From positions 37,731,443 to 37,795,442 of the forward strand of contig CM067373.1 of NCBI GenBank assembly GCA_034401795.1: a stretch of 64,000 nucleotides of DNA, in the 5' to 3' direction. This document shows positions 21,455 to 32,701 of this stretch, in pieces. The translations under genes were made by a program, and so were the position numbers. The notes under the pieces were generated by a model, which worked only from the letters and a program-made list of their open reading frames with translations, made no database searches and was not told where the DNA came from. Each line of letters begins with the position of its first letter. Within the stretch, counting starts at the first letter, position 1. The DNA is from Chaetoderma sp. LZ-2023a. Taxonomy: Eukaryota > Mollusca > Caudofoveata > Chaetodermatida > Chaetodermatidae.

Positions 21455-23096
21455 ATAAAATCTGGCCACTAGCTTATATCATTAAATCTTAGTCTGAAAA
21501 GTATGACCTTTCCAGAAAATTGGAAAGGGGCAAAAATCTTTCCTCTATATAAAACTGGTGATGTAAACAATATTGAAAACTATCGACCAATTTCTATTCT
21601 TCCTATATTGTCCAAAATAATGGAGCGCCATATTCACATCCAAGTTTTTGAATATATGTCTCAGTATAATTTACTTTGTAACAATCAGTCAGGTTTTTGT
21701 AAATATCACTCTTGTGAAACAATTCTCCTTAAAATGCTTGATTCATGGACGAAGGCGATTGATGATGGAGAAATAACTGTATTAATTGATTTTAGAAAGG
21801 CATTTGATGTAATTGATCACAATATGTTACTTAAGAAATTAGAACTCTATAAATTTGATAATTCTGCACTTAGATGGTTTTCTTCATATATAAATTGCAG
21901 GTGGCAATGCGTCAGTAAATCTGGCATCTTAGCAGACCCTATGGCTGTTAAGCATGGTGTACCGCAGGGATTAATCTTAGGCCCTCTACTATTTATAATC
22001 TATGTAAATGACCTCCCATCTTACATTAGTCAATGTGATACTGACATGTATGCCGATGACACAACTGTCTATTTTAAATCAAACTGTGCTGCTAATGTAA
22101 CTAAATCTTTAAATGATGGTTTGAAAGCAGTCAAGGAATGGTGTAATGAGAATAGAATGATTGTAAATACAAACAAGACAAAATTGTTATTGATCGGATC
22201 AAGAATTAAACTTAAAGATTTTAAAGATGTCACCATCCAATATGATAACACAGATTTAACTGGTAGTACCTGTGAAAAACATCTAGGCGTGCATATAGAT
22301 GACACACTTACATGCACGGATCACATCAATAATGTTGTTAAAAAATATCACAACTTGGGAATACTTAAGAAATATGCATAAGACCTACCTCTTGATATTC
22401 GTTTAAAAATTTTCAATTCATATATTCTACCTCATTTTGATTTTTGCCTTGTAGTGTGGGGAAACATTTGTAAAGAACACCAATTTGTCAGGCTCTTAAA
22501 ATTACAAGAACGTGCTGCAAGAATCATCCTTTCTGAAAAATTGTGTACACCCTCAAAAATTCTATTTGAGAAAGCGAAATGGATAATTAAGCCACCACCA
22601 ACTTTTGGTTGAGTTGTATCTGAGATACATTCGGCAGGTCTGAAGTTGCTGCCTGTTGAAACCGTGATCTGGTGGCTTGCAGCAGACAGACAGTTACATA
22701 TCAGATAGTTAAATCATCGTATAAAAGTAATTCCTATTTTAATCCTCAGACTGCTGAGCTATAAACGTAAATTATTTCATTAAATACAGTATGGTAGCTG
22801 GTGTTCATTTTGAAAACTGTTTTTCTGTAAGCAAGATACAACAGCTTTGATAAAAGAGTTTTCAAAATGTACACTTGACTTCAATCAGCACACTTATTAC
22901 TATTTTGACATCTTAGAGAACAGCACCATAAGGGTTAAAATGTATATTTGTATATTGTGTAAATAAATTAAATATGTATATTGTATATATCAAAGTTGTG
23001 TACATAAATGTAAATAGTACTAAGTATAGTCTGAAGGCCCCGGGGAAGACCAGCTACCTGTAACTTATCGGTTTACCTTTGTTAAATAAAGATTAC

Positions 23097-23128
<32 letters not shown>

Positions 23129-23133
23129 TTATT
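21455..23133 (+). pseudogene. CR1/Jockey-type LINE, 5'-truncated RT
   Basis: The 292-codon frame from 21503 carries non-LTR RT motifs in order: NYRPISILPILSKIMERHI, NNQSGFCKYHSCETILL, motif A VLIDFRKAFDVIDH, motif B HGVPQGLILGPLLFIIYVND, motif C MYADDTTVYF and the thumb motif KHLGVHIDD. A stop (TAA, 22379) interrupts it, after which the same frame continues with LPLDIRLKIFNSYILPHFDFC and LLKLQERAARIILS to about 22583. There is no endonuclease; the 5' end is missing. A 3' end typical of these LINEs follows at 23020-23133 (GGAAGACCAGCTACCT, AATAAAGATTACTATTATT and an ATT tail). The region 22584-23020 is probably decayed 3' LINE or unrelated DNA. It is a dead copy. Confidence 0.85.
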
Positions 23134-23359
23134 GTTATATCTGAAATGGTCTAGGAGGAGATGTGTTACAATTGATAAGTGCGAAGATGGCTCACATACA
23201 CACAGGCCGCATCACATAATGCTCACCTTTTCTTTGAAAAGCGTGGGGATAATAAATATTATCGCGACCACATCACCCACAATAATAGAGGGGTGTGACA
23301 TACATAAATACCCCTAACAATATAAACATCACCACCACCACACACTCACAATAATAGAG
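23134..23359. other. intronic DNA with a GTGGGGATAATAAATAT repeat scrap
   Basis: The word GCGTGGGGATAATAAATAT at 23241 recurs as ACGTGGGGATAATAAATAT at 43005, suggesting another dispersed repeat. No gene. Confidence 0.4.
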
Positions 23360-23790
23360 GGATAATATCTGTCACTCGAGTATCTGACATCATAATCAAA
23401 TATGTCACAAGTTAGCTGACGTCACAATCCAAATGACATAGCTCCATGATGAAAATTAAAAAAGGCTGCTACAAAAGTGTACTACTGGTATTTCTTTGAT
23501 GAATTTACAATTTAATAAACATTCTGTTAAATATTTTGAAACTAATTTGGCTGCTAGCTACAGCCCCCAGGCAAATTACTGGTAGTTTCACAATATCCAA
23601 CAGCTTAATGGGCTGACCTATATATATATATATGCATGTAGTTACGTGTACCTTGGAATTTCGATTCTATGAATTCATGTTTCAGAATTTCAAATATACC
23701 CCAGCATGTGTAAAACATGGACAGTGTTTAGCTACATATGGGTAAGGCATAGTTAGACATGGATCCCACTATGGACCTTTCCAAGTTTAT
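23360..23790 (+). repeat. P1 foldback element, near full length
   Basis: It opens with CTGTCACTCGAGTATCTGAC and a GCTGACGTCACAATC block, then TTTAATAAACATTCTGTTAA. Next is the hairpin (23525-23605, AATATTTTGAAACTAATTTG) and a right flank with TACCTTGGAATTTCGATTC. The same order occurs at 40335-40760. Confidence 0.7.
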
Positions 23791-23799
23791 TCATCCATC

Positions 23800-24080
23800 A
23801 TATGACGTCATAATCAACTATGTGATGTGGCGGATGATGTCATGAATGATTCGAAATAGTCTGTCTTTAGTGCTTAATAGTCTGACATGTGCGAATTGTA
23901 TGTCTTTACTATTTAATAAACATTTTTTGAATGTTTAACAGCTTTCCTATATAATTGTCTGGAAATTGATAGTCAGGGAGTTCAGGGATAGATCGATCCC
24001 AACACAGACGTGGTGTGGGTGGAGCTTAGATGGAGATTGGAAGGGGAATAGCTAAAAGTGGAACGGTTCATTAGCACCAG
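23800..24080 (+). repeat. P1 element with hairpin lost
   Basis: It has ATATGACGTCATAATCAA, TATTTAATAAACATT, then directly the right flank (GGAAATTGATAGTCAGGGAG, GATCGATCCCAACACAGACG). The hairpin is reduced to TTGAATGTTTAACAG. Confidence 0.6.
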
Positions 24081-24213
24081 GGCCACTGATGTGCTTGAGA
24101 AGAGACTACTCTATCCAAATTCACATCATTGGATAAGCATAAAGTAGCTTGTCCTGTATTAACCTGTACGTGTCATCTATATCAGTATATGTACATTATT
24201 TCTTGTTTTCTAG

Positions 24214-24357
24214 AACAAATTGGAGCTTGTCACTGGTGCCTCATCAGCATGCATGAAACTGGATGTGTATAGCAAGGAAGATACTGTGGTGTGCCGACTA
24301 GATCGAGATTTTGACCAGCTCGGGTCATTTCCTATCGATGATGGCATGAGAATACAT
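24214..24357 (+). CDS. TBCB: tubulin-folding cofactor B, coding exon 2
   Basis: 48 codons between the acceptor TTTTCTAG and the donor GTTAGT, phase 0 at both ends. It reads NKLELVTGASSACMKLDVYS, a KEDTVVCRLD stretch, then QLGSFPIDDGMRIH. This is the second half of the ubiquitin-like domain. The family has KLELVxGxxxxxMxLxLYxxxD in the first block and LGxYPxDDGxRIHV at its end. The next codon (GTG, Val) comes from exon 3, completing RIHV. Intron 2 (24358-26176) is only 1.8 kb. Confidence 0.95.
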
Positions 24358-24489
24358 GTTAGTTAGAAATACTGATTATATTTAACCCATTCCCTCCTGT
24401 ATGTTCCGGATGATATTGACTATATTTAAGTTCCTTAATCTTAATCTGTCAATCAAGCAAAGATGGTTCATTGTCTAACTTAAATGGAG

Positions 24490-24735
24490 AGATCCGGTCT
24501 GTCACTCAAGTATGTGATGTCATAATCGAATAGTTATTATTGTTAGCTGGCGTTACAATCAAAATAATGTATATGCGTCCATCACAAAAAATGGTAATGG
24601 TTCATCATGAAAGTGTCTGAATTATGTCTTTGGTGAATTTATAATTTAATGAACATTCTGTTGAATATTTTAAAAATGAATTTGACTGATAGCTGTTGTA
24701 AGTCCTCCCATTCCAATAAATTTGACAATATTCAA
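24490..24735 (+). repeat. P1 element, left part and half hairpin
   Basis: GAGATCCGGTCTGTCACTCA, GTGATGTCATAATCG and GAACATTCTGTTGAATATTT are followed by a decayed hairpin. Confidence 0.6.
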
Positions 24736-24751
24736 TTACTTACATCTATAC

Positions 24752-24778
24752 ATGATGATGATGATGATGATGATGATG
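24752..24778. repeat. (GAT)n microsatellite
   Basis: About nine GAT repeats. Confidence 0.95.
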
Positions 24779-24799
24779 TTCATGAGTGACTGTGTGCTG

Positions 24800-24960
24800 C
24801 AGCTGAAGAAATGAAAACTTCTTTCAGCTTCAATCAGTTTTTCATCAACCTTCTCCATTTTGTATTATCCACTGCGAGTGTCCTAATCTCATTTAGCTTC
24901 TTTCTCGTCTTTAGTGTTCCTAGATTAAATACTTTGAGGTCTGATTGCACAATACTAAAG
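24800..24960 (-). pseudogene. LINE RT C-terminal scrap (weak)
   Basis: On the - strand a frame reads QSDLKVFNLGTLKTRKKLNE and RTLAVDNTKWRRLMKN, the kind of segment found near the end of LINE ORFs (R-x-LA-x-D-x-x-x-W-R-x-L). The rest is decayed. Weak support. Confidence 0.35.
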
Positions 24961-25099
24961 CAAGTTGATTTTGTGGCATCCTTTGTGTGTATTATACCTG
25001 TTGGCACTGACTATTGCAAAATCTGGTGCGTTCTGAGCAGGCATATTTTCAGGCATTTTAAGAACATAATCACACTTAGACCATCCCTGTTCTGATATA

Positions 25100-25898
25100 C
25101 CCTCACATATAGTGGCTCTGTGTTACACAGTTTGTATTGTAAAGTACTGCTGGTTAACTTGAATTTTTTTCGTGACCATTTGGATTTTCTGAAAATTATC
25201 TGGAAATCCTTTGAAACATATCTCACAAGCATATTTCAAACATGCTAAACCGCTTGGGTGAATTTTAATCAAATTTGTCTAAATATTTTATGATGGTCGG
25301 CGTAGGTGCTCATGTTAAGTTTCAGTTGTATTTCTTGTGAAAGGTGGTAAGTATTACCAGTTCTGCCTGAAAATGTGCATGTTCCTTTTTCAGTGAAATC
25401 CATCCATATTTACAAGAGTTATCTCCCCTGAGAAATGAAAACATCCATCTGTTTCTTGTCACTCCCAGATCATGAAGGAGGATTTAACCTCCATGTACAT
25501 GCTAAATTCTATTTCAGTGAATATATTACAGAGAGACAGTGCCATGATTTTGTTTCGGTGATATTCGACCATATTCCCCAGAATTATCTCCCCTTAAGAA
25601 GAAAACCTAAAATTCATTCAAATCTTCTTGTCTTTGCCAGATCTTGAAAAGTATTGAACCTGTACTCAATTATTTTTAAAGTGGATATATTATGATGAGA
25701 CATACATGTAGTTTCAGGATTTTGCTAAAGTTATCTCCCCTAACAGACTTAAAATTTATAGAAAATACGTGTGTGTGTATGCGTGTGTTTTTATGCCGTA
25801 GTCTGATTGCTCTTGTTTTACTGGTAGTTTTATTGCTTTATTGAGTTAACATTCAGTAGCATTCAATACAAGTACAAGTCATTCCTTTTTCTTCTCCT
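25100..25898. other. intronic DNA, nothing recognised
   Basis: AT-rich. The words TTATCTCCCCT and GTTATCTCCCC recur three or four times (25410, 25575, 25730), hinting at an old repeat. No gene. Confidence 0.4.
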
Positions 25899-26130
25899 TT
25901 AACCCTCGAATTTGGTCAAGAAAATTTAAATTTTCTCATAGAAAATGTCCATTTTCAGACCAAGAGAAGACTATTTTTGAAAATTTGCCACTGAAATGAC
26001 TGGCTCGATAACCGAGCCAGTCATTCCAGTGGCAAAATTTCAAAAATAGTCCTCTCTTGGTCTGCAAATGGACATTTCTCAAGACCACTGCAGATGCTGT
26101 TTTTGGGTGATATGAGTGTTAAAGTGTTAA
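25899..26130 (-). repeat. P2 foldback MITE copy, reversed
   Basis: TTAACCCTCGAATTTG at the left matches the complement of the right end of the 13263 copy, and GTGTTAA is at the right. The hairpin (25947-26080) has arms AGACCAAGAGAAGACTATTT and its complement around GGCTCGATAACCGAGCC. Confidence 0.75.
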
Positions 26131-26176
26131 GACATTAGTATTGTGTACAATAATCACACCTGCTGTCTGATTACAG

Positions 26177-26270
26177 GTGACAGATTCTACTGTGAGAAAA
26201 GGAGAATTTGATGACATTTCAAAGGTGGAGAAGTATGAGATGACAGAAGATGATTACAAAAAGCGATCAG
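26177..26270 (+). CDS. TBCB: tubulin-folding cofactor B, coding exon 3
   Basis: 31 codons plus one base, between GATTACAG and the donor GTGAAT, entering in phase 0 and leaving after the first base of a codon. It encodes VTDSTVRKGEFDDISKVEKY and EMTEDDYKKRS. In the family this segment follows the ubiquitin-like domain, with the conserved pattern D-x-S/T-V-x-K-Y-x-x-x-x-E-x-Y-x-x-R, and leads into the coiled linker. The split codon completes as Glu with exon 4. Intron 3 (26271-47240) is 21 kb and holds DIRS copy B. Confidence 0.93.
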
Positions 26271-26640
26271 GTGAATGAGATAGGTAATTCATTAAATTTT
26301 AATCAAAATCTACCTATATAGGTCATCCATTATAGTGCATGAAAAGCTCATAATTACTGGTGCACATGCGCCAGTACCGGAAATTGGACCACAAAACACA
26401 AATATGATACCACTTCCTCCATGGGCCCAAAAAACCCTATGGTCCTCCACACGCCTATGCATGACCGGAAGCAAGACCATAACTGCCTCTGAAGGGTATT
26501 TAGGGGAGCGCAAAACACAGTGCTGGCATTCAGACTTCAGTCCAACATCAGGGACTAGCATCAGGGGCAAAGTGTCACGTATAACCGTGAATACTCACGT
26601 CTTATTACCATAATTATTATGCTCCCTGAAAAAGATTTCG
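26271..26640. other. intronic DNA, nothing recognised
   Basis: No gene or known repeat seen. An open frame at 26335-26613 has no recognisable domain. Confidence 0.4.
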
Positions 26641-27345
26641 CGGGAGCATATAGTCGCCGCTATGTCCATTCGTCCGTCCGTCCGTTCACCATATATAAGT
26701 GTCCGGGGCATAGTTTCAAGACTTTTTCACATATGGTCACCAAACTTGGTATGTGGATGCATCTTAGGGAGAAGGTGTGCGGAGTGTGAAAAGTAGGTCT
26801 AAAGTAGGTCATTCATGGTCGACTGAATATCACAGAAAATGTTTGTCCGGGTCATAGTATCAAGACTTTTTCACATATGGTCACCAAACTTGGATGCATC
26901 TTAAGGAGGTGTGTGGAGTACGAAAAGTATGTCAAAAGTAGGTCATGCTGACCGACTTTTCATGGTCGACTGAATGTCACAGAAAATGTTTGTCTGGGTC
27001 ATAGTTTCAAGACTTTTGCACATGTGCTCACCAAACATGGTATGTGGATGCATCTTAGGGAGAAGGTGTGAAGAGTAGAAAAGTAGGTCATGCTGACCTA
27101 CTTTTCATGATCGACTGAATATCACAGAAAATGTTTGTCCATGCCATAGTTTCAATACTTTTGCACATATGGTCACCAAACTTGGTATGTGGATGCATCT
27201 TAGCGAGAAGGTGTGCGGAGTATGAAAAGCAGGTCAAATGTAGGTCATGCTGACCTACTTTTCATGGTCGACTGAATATCACAGAAAATGTTTCTCAGGG
27301 CCTTAGTTTCAAGACTTTTTCACATATGGTCACCAAACTTGGTAT
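26640..27345 (+). repeat. tandem repeat, unit about 145 bp, five units
   Basis: After a header (GGGAGCATATAGTCGCCGCT and TCCGTCCGTCCG), units start near 26707, 26852, 27000, 27148 and 27303. Each has AGTTTCAAGACTTTTTCACA, GGTCACCAAACTTGG, GGATGCATCTTAG, GTCGACTGAATATCACAGAA. The fifth unit is cut shortly before DIRS copy B. Confidence 0.85.
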
Positions 27346-27368
27346 TGATTATTACAGAAAATATCTCT

Positions 27369-27540
27369 CTCCTTCGATCAATACTCACCATTCTGTTACT
27401 TATGATATACAGCTGGCCTTGACAGCTGGCTCTAGGACTATAGACTTAGAAAGCTTTACCGACTCCTTGGAACCGGGTACTCAGTTCCCAACTGCCGAGT
27501 ACCCGTCTACCATAGAGCTCATTCTTGTTTGCATAGCAAC
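27369..27540 (+). repeat. left inverted terminal repeat of DIRS copy B
   Basis: CAATACTCACCATTCTGTTA through CATAGAGCTCATTCTTGTTT, complementary to 34200-34370. The internal hairpin of copy A is present with one change (GGGTACTCAG / GCCGAGTACCC). Confidence 0.88.
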
Positions 27541-28442
27541 AAGAGCTATACATGCTTTTTGCAGTGGAAAGATTGAGAAATAAAAATCTACGTCTTTGTT
27601 TAACTGTGATTGTGATAGCTAGTGACTCTCTTGCAAGGATAATTGGATAATATGGATACCGCCGATGATAACCAGGTCGTATATTTCCTTATTATTCCAT
27701 AGTTAAAAGACTTAGGTCTCTAAATTTCATTGTGTCGCATGTTCCAATTCCTTACCCCAAAGAATCTGTGACGTGTGTTAACAACGAGATATGCCGGATG
27801 GTCGCCTTCTTTAACCCCAACAGGCGATCAGCAGATATGAAAATAGGTGTTTGCTACGGTATTTGTAACACGAATATCGGCTGACGTCGTTCTCGGTAAG
27901 ATCCGAGCGGGTGACATCACACCCGTGGTGCTTGGATGTTGGTGAAGAAATTTTTTTCATTAGTTCGCGCATCTTGTTCTGGGGGCTGCGTACTAAAAAT
28001 GGTACCAGAAAACTTTGGAATGGTCAAGTTTTGTGTGTTATCACGATCTGTTTGCAATGATCGGTGGTTTCAAAATTCTTGAGTAAGATGTGTGGTCTGC
28101 GGTTTTACCGTGTGCTACAGCAGTTTGTTTACATTTTGTTGTTTCTTCACGTATCGTTTTGGCTTTCGTTAGGAGTATAATTTATATTGATGGTAAATAT
28201 ACCCCGAATGCTATGCGATATGATTCCTGGTTCCGTTATACATCATGGAGGATCAATTATGGGTGTATTTAATGCCCGCTTCGTTCTTGTCGTCATAATC
28301 AATGCGATCTTTGCTGTAACATTGCGGGGTGGGGTGCAGGAGGGTTACAGTTAATTTATGGTCAAATTATTTGAGAATTGTCTGCCTTCCATCCGTGTCT
28401 CGTTCCGCTTGCTTATTGTAGGCCAAGCCAGCCCCGCCATCA

Positions 28443-30479
28443 TGTGATGAGTGCCACAAGTTCGTACGGGTCCTATTTAAGGACCATGTCTGCTTTAGAT
28501 GTACTGCATGTAACCTTGATAGTAGGTGTAATGTGTGTGCAGTGTGGTCCGCGGATATGATGTTGAAGTTCCTTGCCCAGAAGGATTTGGCTGGGTCTGA
28601 CGCGGGGTCAGGCGGTCTGAGGTTAAATCGTGGAGCGGCCGGTGGGGGGCGCTCCACGTCCTCAGCTGGAGATGGCACCGCCGGCGTGGTTTGGTCCGGC
28701 TATGCAGGGCTTTCTGCATAGCGTTCTACCCACGCTGGTGTCGTCTCTGCTGCCAAAGGTTGTTGGGCAGTCTCTCCCCATGCTTGGTACGGACCCTGTC
28801 CGTGGACAGGGTTCTGGACTGGTCACCGAGGGAGCCGTCTCGTACGGCCCCCTGGCAGACCCGTCGGGCTCCGGCCTGATGGGTTCTGTCTCTCTGCGGC
28901 CACCTCCGGGTGGTCCAGTAGTAGTGGCCGGTCCGTCAGGCATGGGAGCCGTCCGTCCGCCAGGACGGCTCCACGGTCTCTTCATCTAGTGATGACTCTT
29001 CGGGGTCTGAATACGAGGAGGCCGAGGAGGAGAGGTTGCTGCGGCCTGTGATGCCATGGGTGGAGAAGATGGAGGTCGATTCCGTCCTGCACGGAACCGT
29101 CCTCCATCTGTCTGGCTTGGCGCAAGCCAGGGCAGCGGCTCCGCCCGTGGTTGAGGCCAATCTGGTACCGGGCACCGGTCCCGTGATGGTTGGTGTGATG
29201 CCAGCCGACACAGTGACGGGTGTGCCGGGCCAGGCGTGGTACTCACCTATCTCGCCTGGTCCGGCAGTCAGACGTGGGGTGCCGTTGGCGCCCGTGTCTG
29301 GCCACGGTTCCACGTCTGCTATGGGTCCGCACGGTTTTCCGTGCGGGCCTACTCCATGGACTGGTGTGTTCCATGGGGTGGCGGCGGAATCGTATGGTAC
29401 CGGAGTTCCTGGCGTCTCAGCCGCGGCTCCTAGCCGGGAGGCGGTGGCTGGTAGGTCCATGAACACGTCAACGGGTGACGTGTTCACGGGTGTGTCCTCC
29501 TCGGAAGTAGACTGGTCGGAGGCTCTGGCTTGGCTAGCCAGGGTTGATCCGTCTGTGGTTTCGGCCGAGGAGGATGCGCCCCGTCCGTCGGTTGCATCGA
29601 TTAGGACGGGGATCTTGCCCGCAGCCCGCATCCAGTCCGTGGCTATTTTTAGCAAGCAGCTCATGACCAAGGGCCAGCTCCCTGCGGCCTCCAAGGAGGT
29701 GCGGGCAAGGTGTTGTATTCCACGGGGGAATATGACAGGTATGGTGTGGTACCATCGGTTACGGAGGATGACCGATGGGTTCTGGGTGTCCAGAGTGCTG
29801 GAGCGGGTGGCCCCGGTCCGGCACTGGTGGACAAGTCCCAGGCACACCATGAGGAAGTCCTGTCCCTATGTGATGAGGGTGTGAGGGCAGCTATGAGTGC
29901 TGTCAACCACTCTTATCGTCTTCTTCAGTCGGTGTGGGCTGAAGCGGGGGCAGGCCACCCTGTGGCGCTTTCGTGCGTAAATGACGGCCTGGTGCTGTCT
30001 ATGGATGTGCTGGAAAGGGTGCAGGCGCGTGTTACAAAGTCCAGGGGGCAAATGGTTCTTGACCATATGCGTCCGGCTACGGCCGTCAGGGAGCGTCTTC
30101 TTGGGACGCCCCTGACAGGCCCTAGCATCTTCGGTGGCCAGGCGCGGGCCATCCTAGAGGACACCGCTAGCATTGCGCAGAATTGGTAAACTTACAGCTG
30201 GAGCTAGTGCGGCAAATGCACCCACTAGGGGCTGTAGGCAAGCCGTTGACTGTTCAACCTTCCAAGAAACAGAAGAAGCATAAAGGCAAGGCAAAAGCTA
30301 AGTCTAGTGCGGCTTCTGCTTCGTCTGGATTTTCTCAGCCGCCGCTGGCGAAGAAAGCCAGGAAGGTTGTGGAGGCCCCTACCCTCCCCAATGTTGCTCC
30401 GGATCGAACTAGAGGCGGGAAGGGCAAGGGGAAGGGTAAGTCCTCAAAGGGCGGAAAGAAGGGAGCGGATCGTACCTGA
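28443..30479 (+). pseudogene. DIRS gag-like protein, copy B, frameshifted
   Basis: It begins with a clean Cys-rich finger region: CDECHKFVRVLFKDHVCFRC then TACNLDSRCNVCAVW (28443-28550). Cysteines are spaced C-x2-C-x12-C-x2-C-x2-C-x5-C-x2-C, with His nearby. The frame then shifts (near 28640-28720) into LHSVLPTLVSSLLPKVVGQS, and again near 28980 into an acidic SSSSDDSSGSEYEEAEEE segment and a 282-codon frame to 29884. A further shift near 29700 leads to the block LSLCDEGVRAAMSAVNHSYR. The end (to 30479) has Lys-rich KKQKKHKGKAKAK and KGKGKGKSSKGGKKG. It probably forms the RNA-binding particle protein. The start codon is not certain; it lies upstream of the finger. Confidence 0.78.
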
Positions 30480-30599
30480 GGGTATGAGAGCTCCCTTCGT
30501 ATCCGCCTGGACCGCACCTGTGCGACAGGAACAGCGGTGCCAGTTAGGCCTGCCGAGCCAAGAACGAAATGCTTCTCTCTCTCTCGTTAAGAAAGGGGG

Positions 30600-32701
30600 G
30601 GGGGGGGAGCGGAGCGGACCACGAGCCGGACAACCCCGTTAGGCGTCGAGGCGTCTATAGCGGGTGGAAGGTTCATGCTTTTCGTCGAGGCTTGGCGAGG
30701 TGTGACGTCAGACAGTCTGGTCCTGGGATGGTTATCCCAGGGATACATGCCGGAGTGGTGGGACTTTCCGCCTCAGAATCTGTCTTTGGCACCTGTTTGG
30801 ACACCCATACCAAGGGAGCCAGACAAGTTAGAAGCCGTTCAAAAGGAAGTGTCGGGTTTGCTTCTGAAGGGAGCAATAAAACCAGCAAACCAGAACACTC
30901 CAGGCTTCTATTCAAATATGTTCCTTGTCCCCAAGAGCACAGGGAGATGGAGACCCGTACTCAATCTCAGGCCATTAAATTGGTTTATCCATACGCCTCG
31001 GTTCCAGATGGAAACGCCGAGGTCGGTAATGGCAGGGTTGAGGAAGGGAATGTGGTGTGTATCGATCGATCTGAAAGATGCATATTTCCACATTCCAATG
31101 AACAGGAGTTGTCACAGGTTTCTGAGATTTGCGTTTCAGAATCAAGTATGGGAGTTTATTGTTCTCCCGTTTGGCCTGTCGACAGCTCCAAGGGTTTTCA
31201 CAAGAGTGGTCCTTTGCGGTGACAGCGTTTCTCAGAAAAGAGAACGTGGCGCTACACACCTACATAGACGACTGGCTGATCAAAGCAGACTCGGCAGCCA
31301 GGTTGGACGTGGATACTGCTCTGACTCTGAAGTTACTTTCAGATCTAGGCTGGATAGTCAACAAGGAGAAATCCGAGTTGACACACACTCAACATTTCGT
31401 TTATTTGGGGATGCGATTCGATCTCGAGGAGGGCAGGGTTTACCCATCAGAGCCCAGAATGGTGTCTGTTAGCCATCCTCAAGAGTTTTCGAGTGGGAAA
31501 CCACATTCAGGCGAGGCGGTTTCTTCAGATGCTGGGCATGATGGTCTCCATGGAGCAGGTGATCCCGTACGCTGCTCTAATGCGAAGACCTATCCAGTTG
31601 TATCTGATGTCTCTGTGGAAACAGAGAACAGAACCCCTCTCAAAACTGGTGCCAGTTTTGGAGCCGATAATGTCGCATCTTGTATGGTGGAAAGAGCGTC
31701 AGAATCTCCTAGTAGGGGTTTCGCTGCACCTACCCCACCCCCAGCTATCCGTGTACATGGATGCATCGCTGGAGGGGTGGGGGGCCTGCCTGGGAGAGCA
31801 CCAGGTCTCGGGCACATGGACTCTCCAGGAGAGTCAGCTGCATATCAATCTGTTGGAAATGATGGCAGTGGAACTGGCGTTGGAAGAGTTTCTTCCGATG
31901 ATCAGGGGCAAGGTGATATTGATACGGTCGGACAATTCGACAGTAGTATCATACATAAATCGCCAAGGCGGGACCAGGTCACCCACGCTGTGTATCAAAG
32001 TGTGGCACTTGATTCAATGGTGCAGGAATTACTCGGTTGTTTTGAAAGCAGCCCACATTCCTGGGCGATTGAACATTCTGGCGGATGCTTTGTCTCGCAG
32101 ACAGAGAATTCTGCCAACAGAATGGTCCCTCAACCCTCCGGTTCTACGAAGGATCTTCAAGCATTGAGGCAAACCCAATGTGGACTTGTTCGCCACAAGG
32201 GAAAATGCTCAAATCATGACTTATGTCTCGCCGATTCCAGATCCAAATGCCGTCGATACAGACGCTCTCGCGATAAGCTGGAGAGGGATGCACACTTACG
32301 CGTACCCACCCACCATTCTTCTGCCGAAGGTATTGGTGAAGATCAGGGAGGAACCGTGTCTGGTCCTGCTAATAACACCGTATTGGCCCAGCAGGGCGTG
32401 GTTCACGGATCTGCTAGATCTGCTGGTGGAAAACCCAGTGCAGTTGCCCGAGATTCCGAACATAATCTCCCAGGCCAAGGGACGCTTCCTACATGAGCGT
32501 CCCGAAATGTTCAAATTGACTGCGTGGATGTTATCAAACAATGTTCCACGTCGGAATGCTTTTCTCGACAAGCTGCTGATTTCATCGCGGCTGCGAGAAG
32601 GAGGTCAACCTTCAAGTCATATAACAACAAGGTTAACAGATTTGCAGACTGGTGTGAAGAAAAGGGTATTGATACCTTTCAATCCACTATTCAGCAAATA
32701 G
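30600..32701 (+). pseudogene. DIRS reverse transcriptase/RNase H, copy B
   Basis: This gene would make DNA from element RNA. RT motifs in order: MFLVPKSTGRWRPVLNLRPLN-type motif (30917-30978), motif A CVSIDLKDAYFHIP, motif B LPFGLSTAPRVFT, motif C HTYIDDWLIK (about 31255-31285), LGWIVNKEKSEL and YLGMRFDLEEG. RNase H: LSVYMDASLEGWGAC (Asp), INLLEMMAVELAL (Glu), LIRSDNSTVVSYINRQGGT (Asp), HIPGRLNILADALSRR (Asp). The final part has KPNVDLFATRENAQIMTYVS and ends at 32701, overlapping the recombinase ORF by about 180 bases. Damage compared with copy A: one extra T near 31213, two missing bases near 31467 and a TGG to TGA stop at 32165. Otherwise it is complete. Confidence 0.9.

Noticed and set aside
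24811-25095. 94-codon hydrophobic + strand ORF as a membrane protein
   Set aside because: It is antisense to a LINE-like frame and has no start context or homology.
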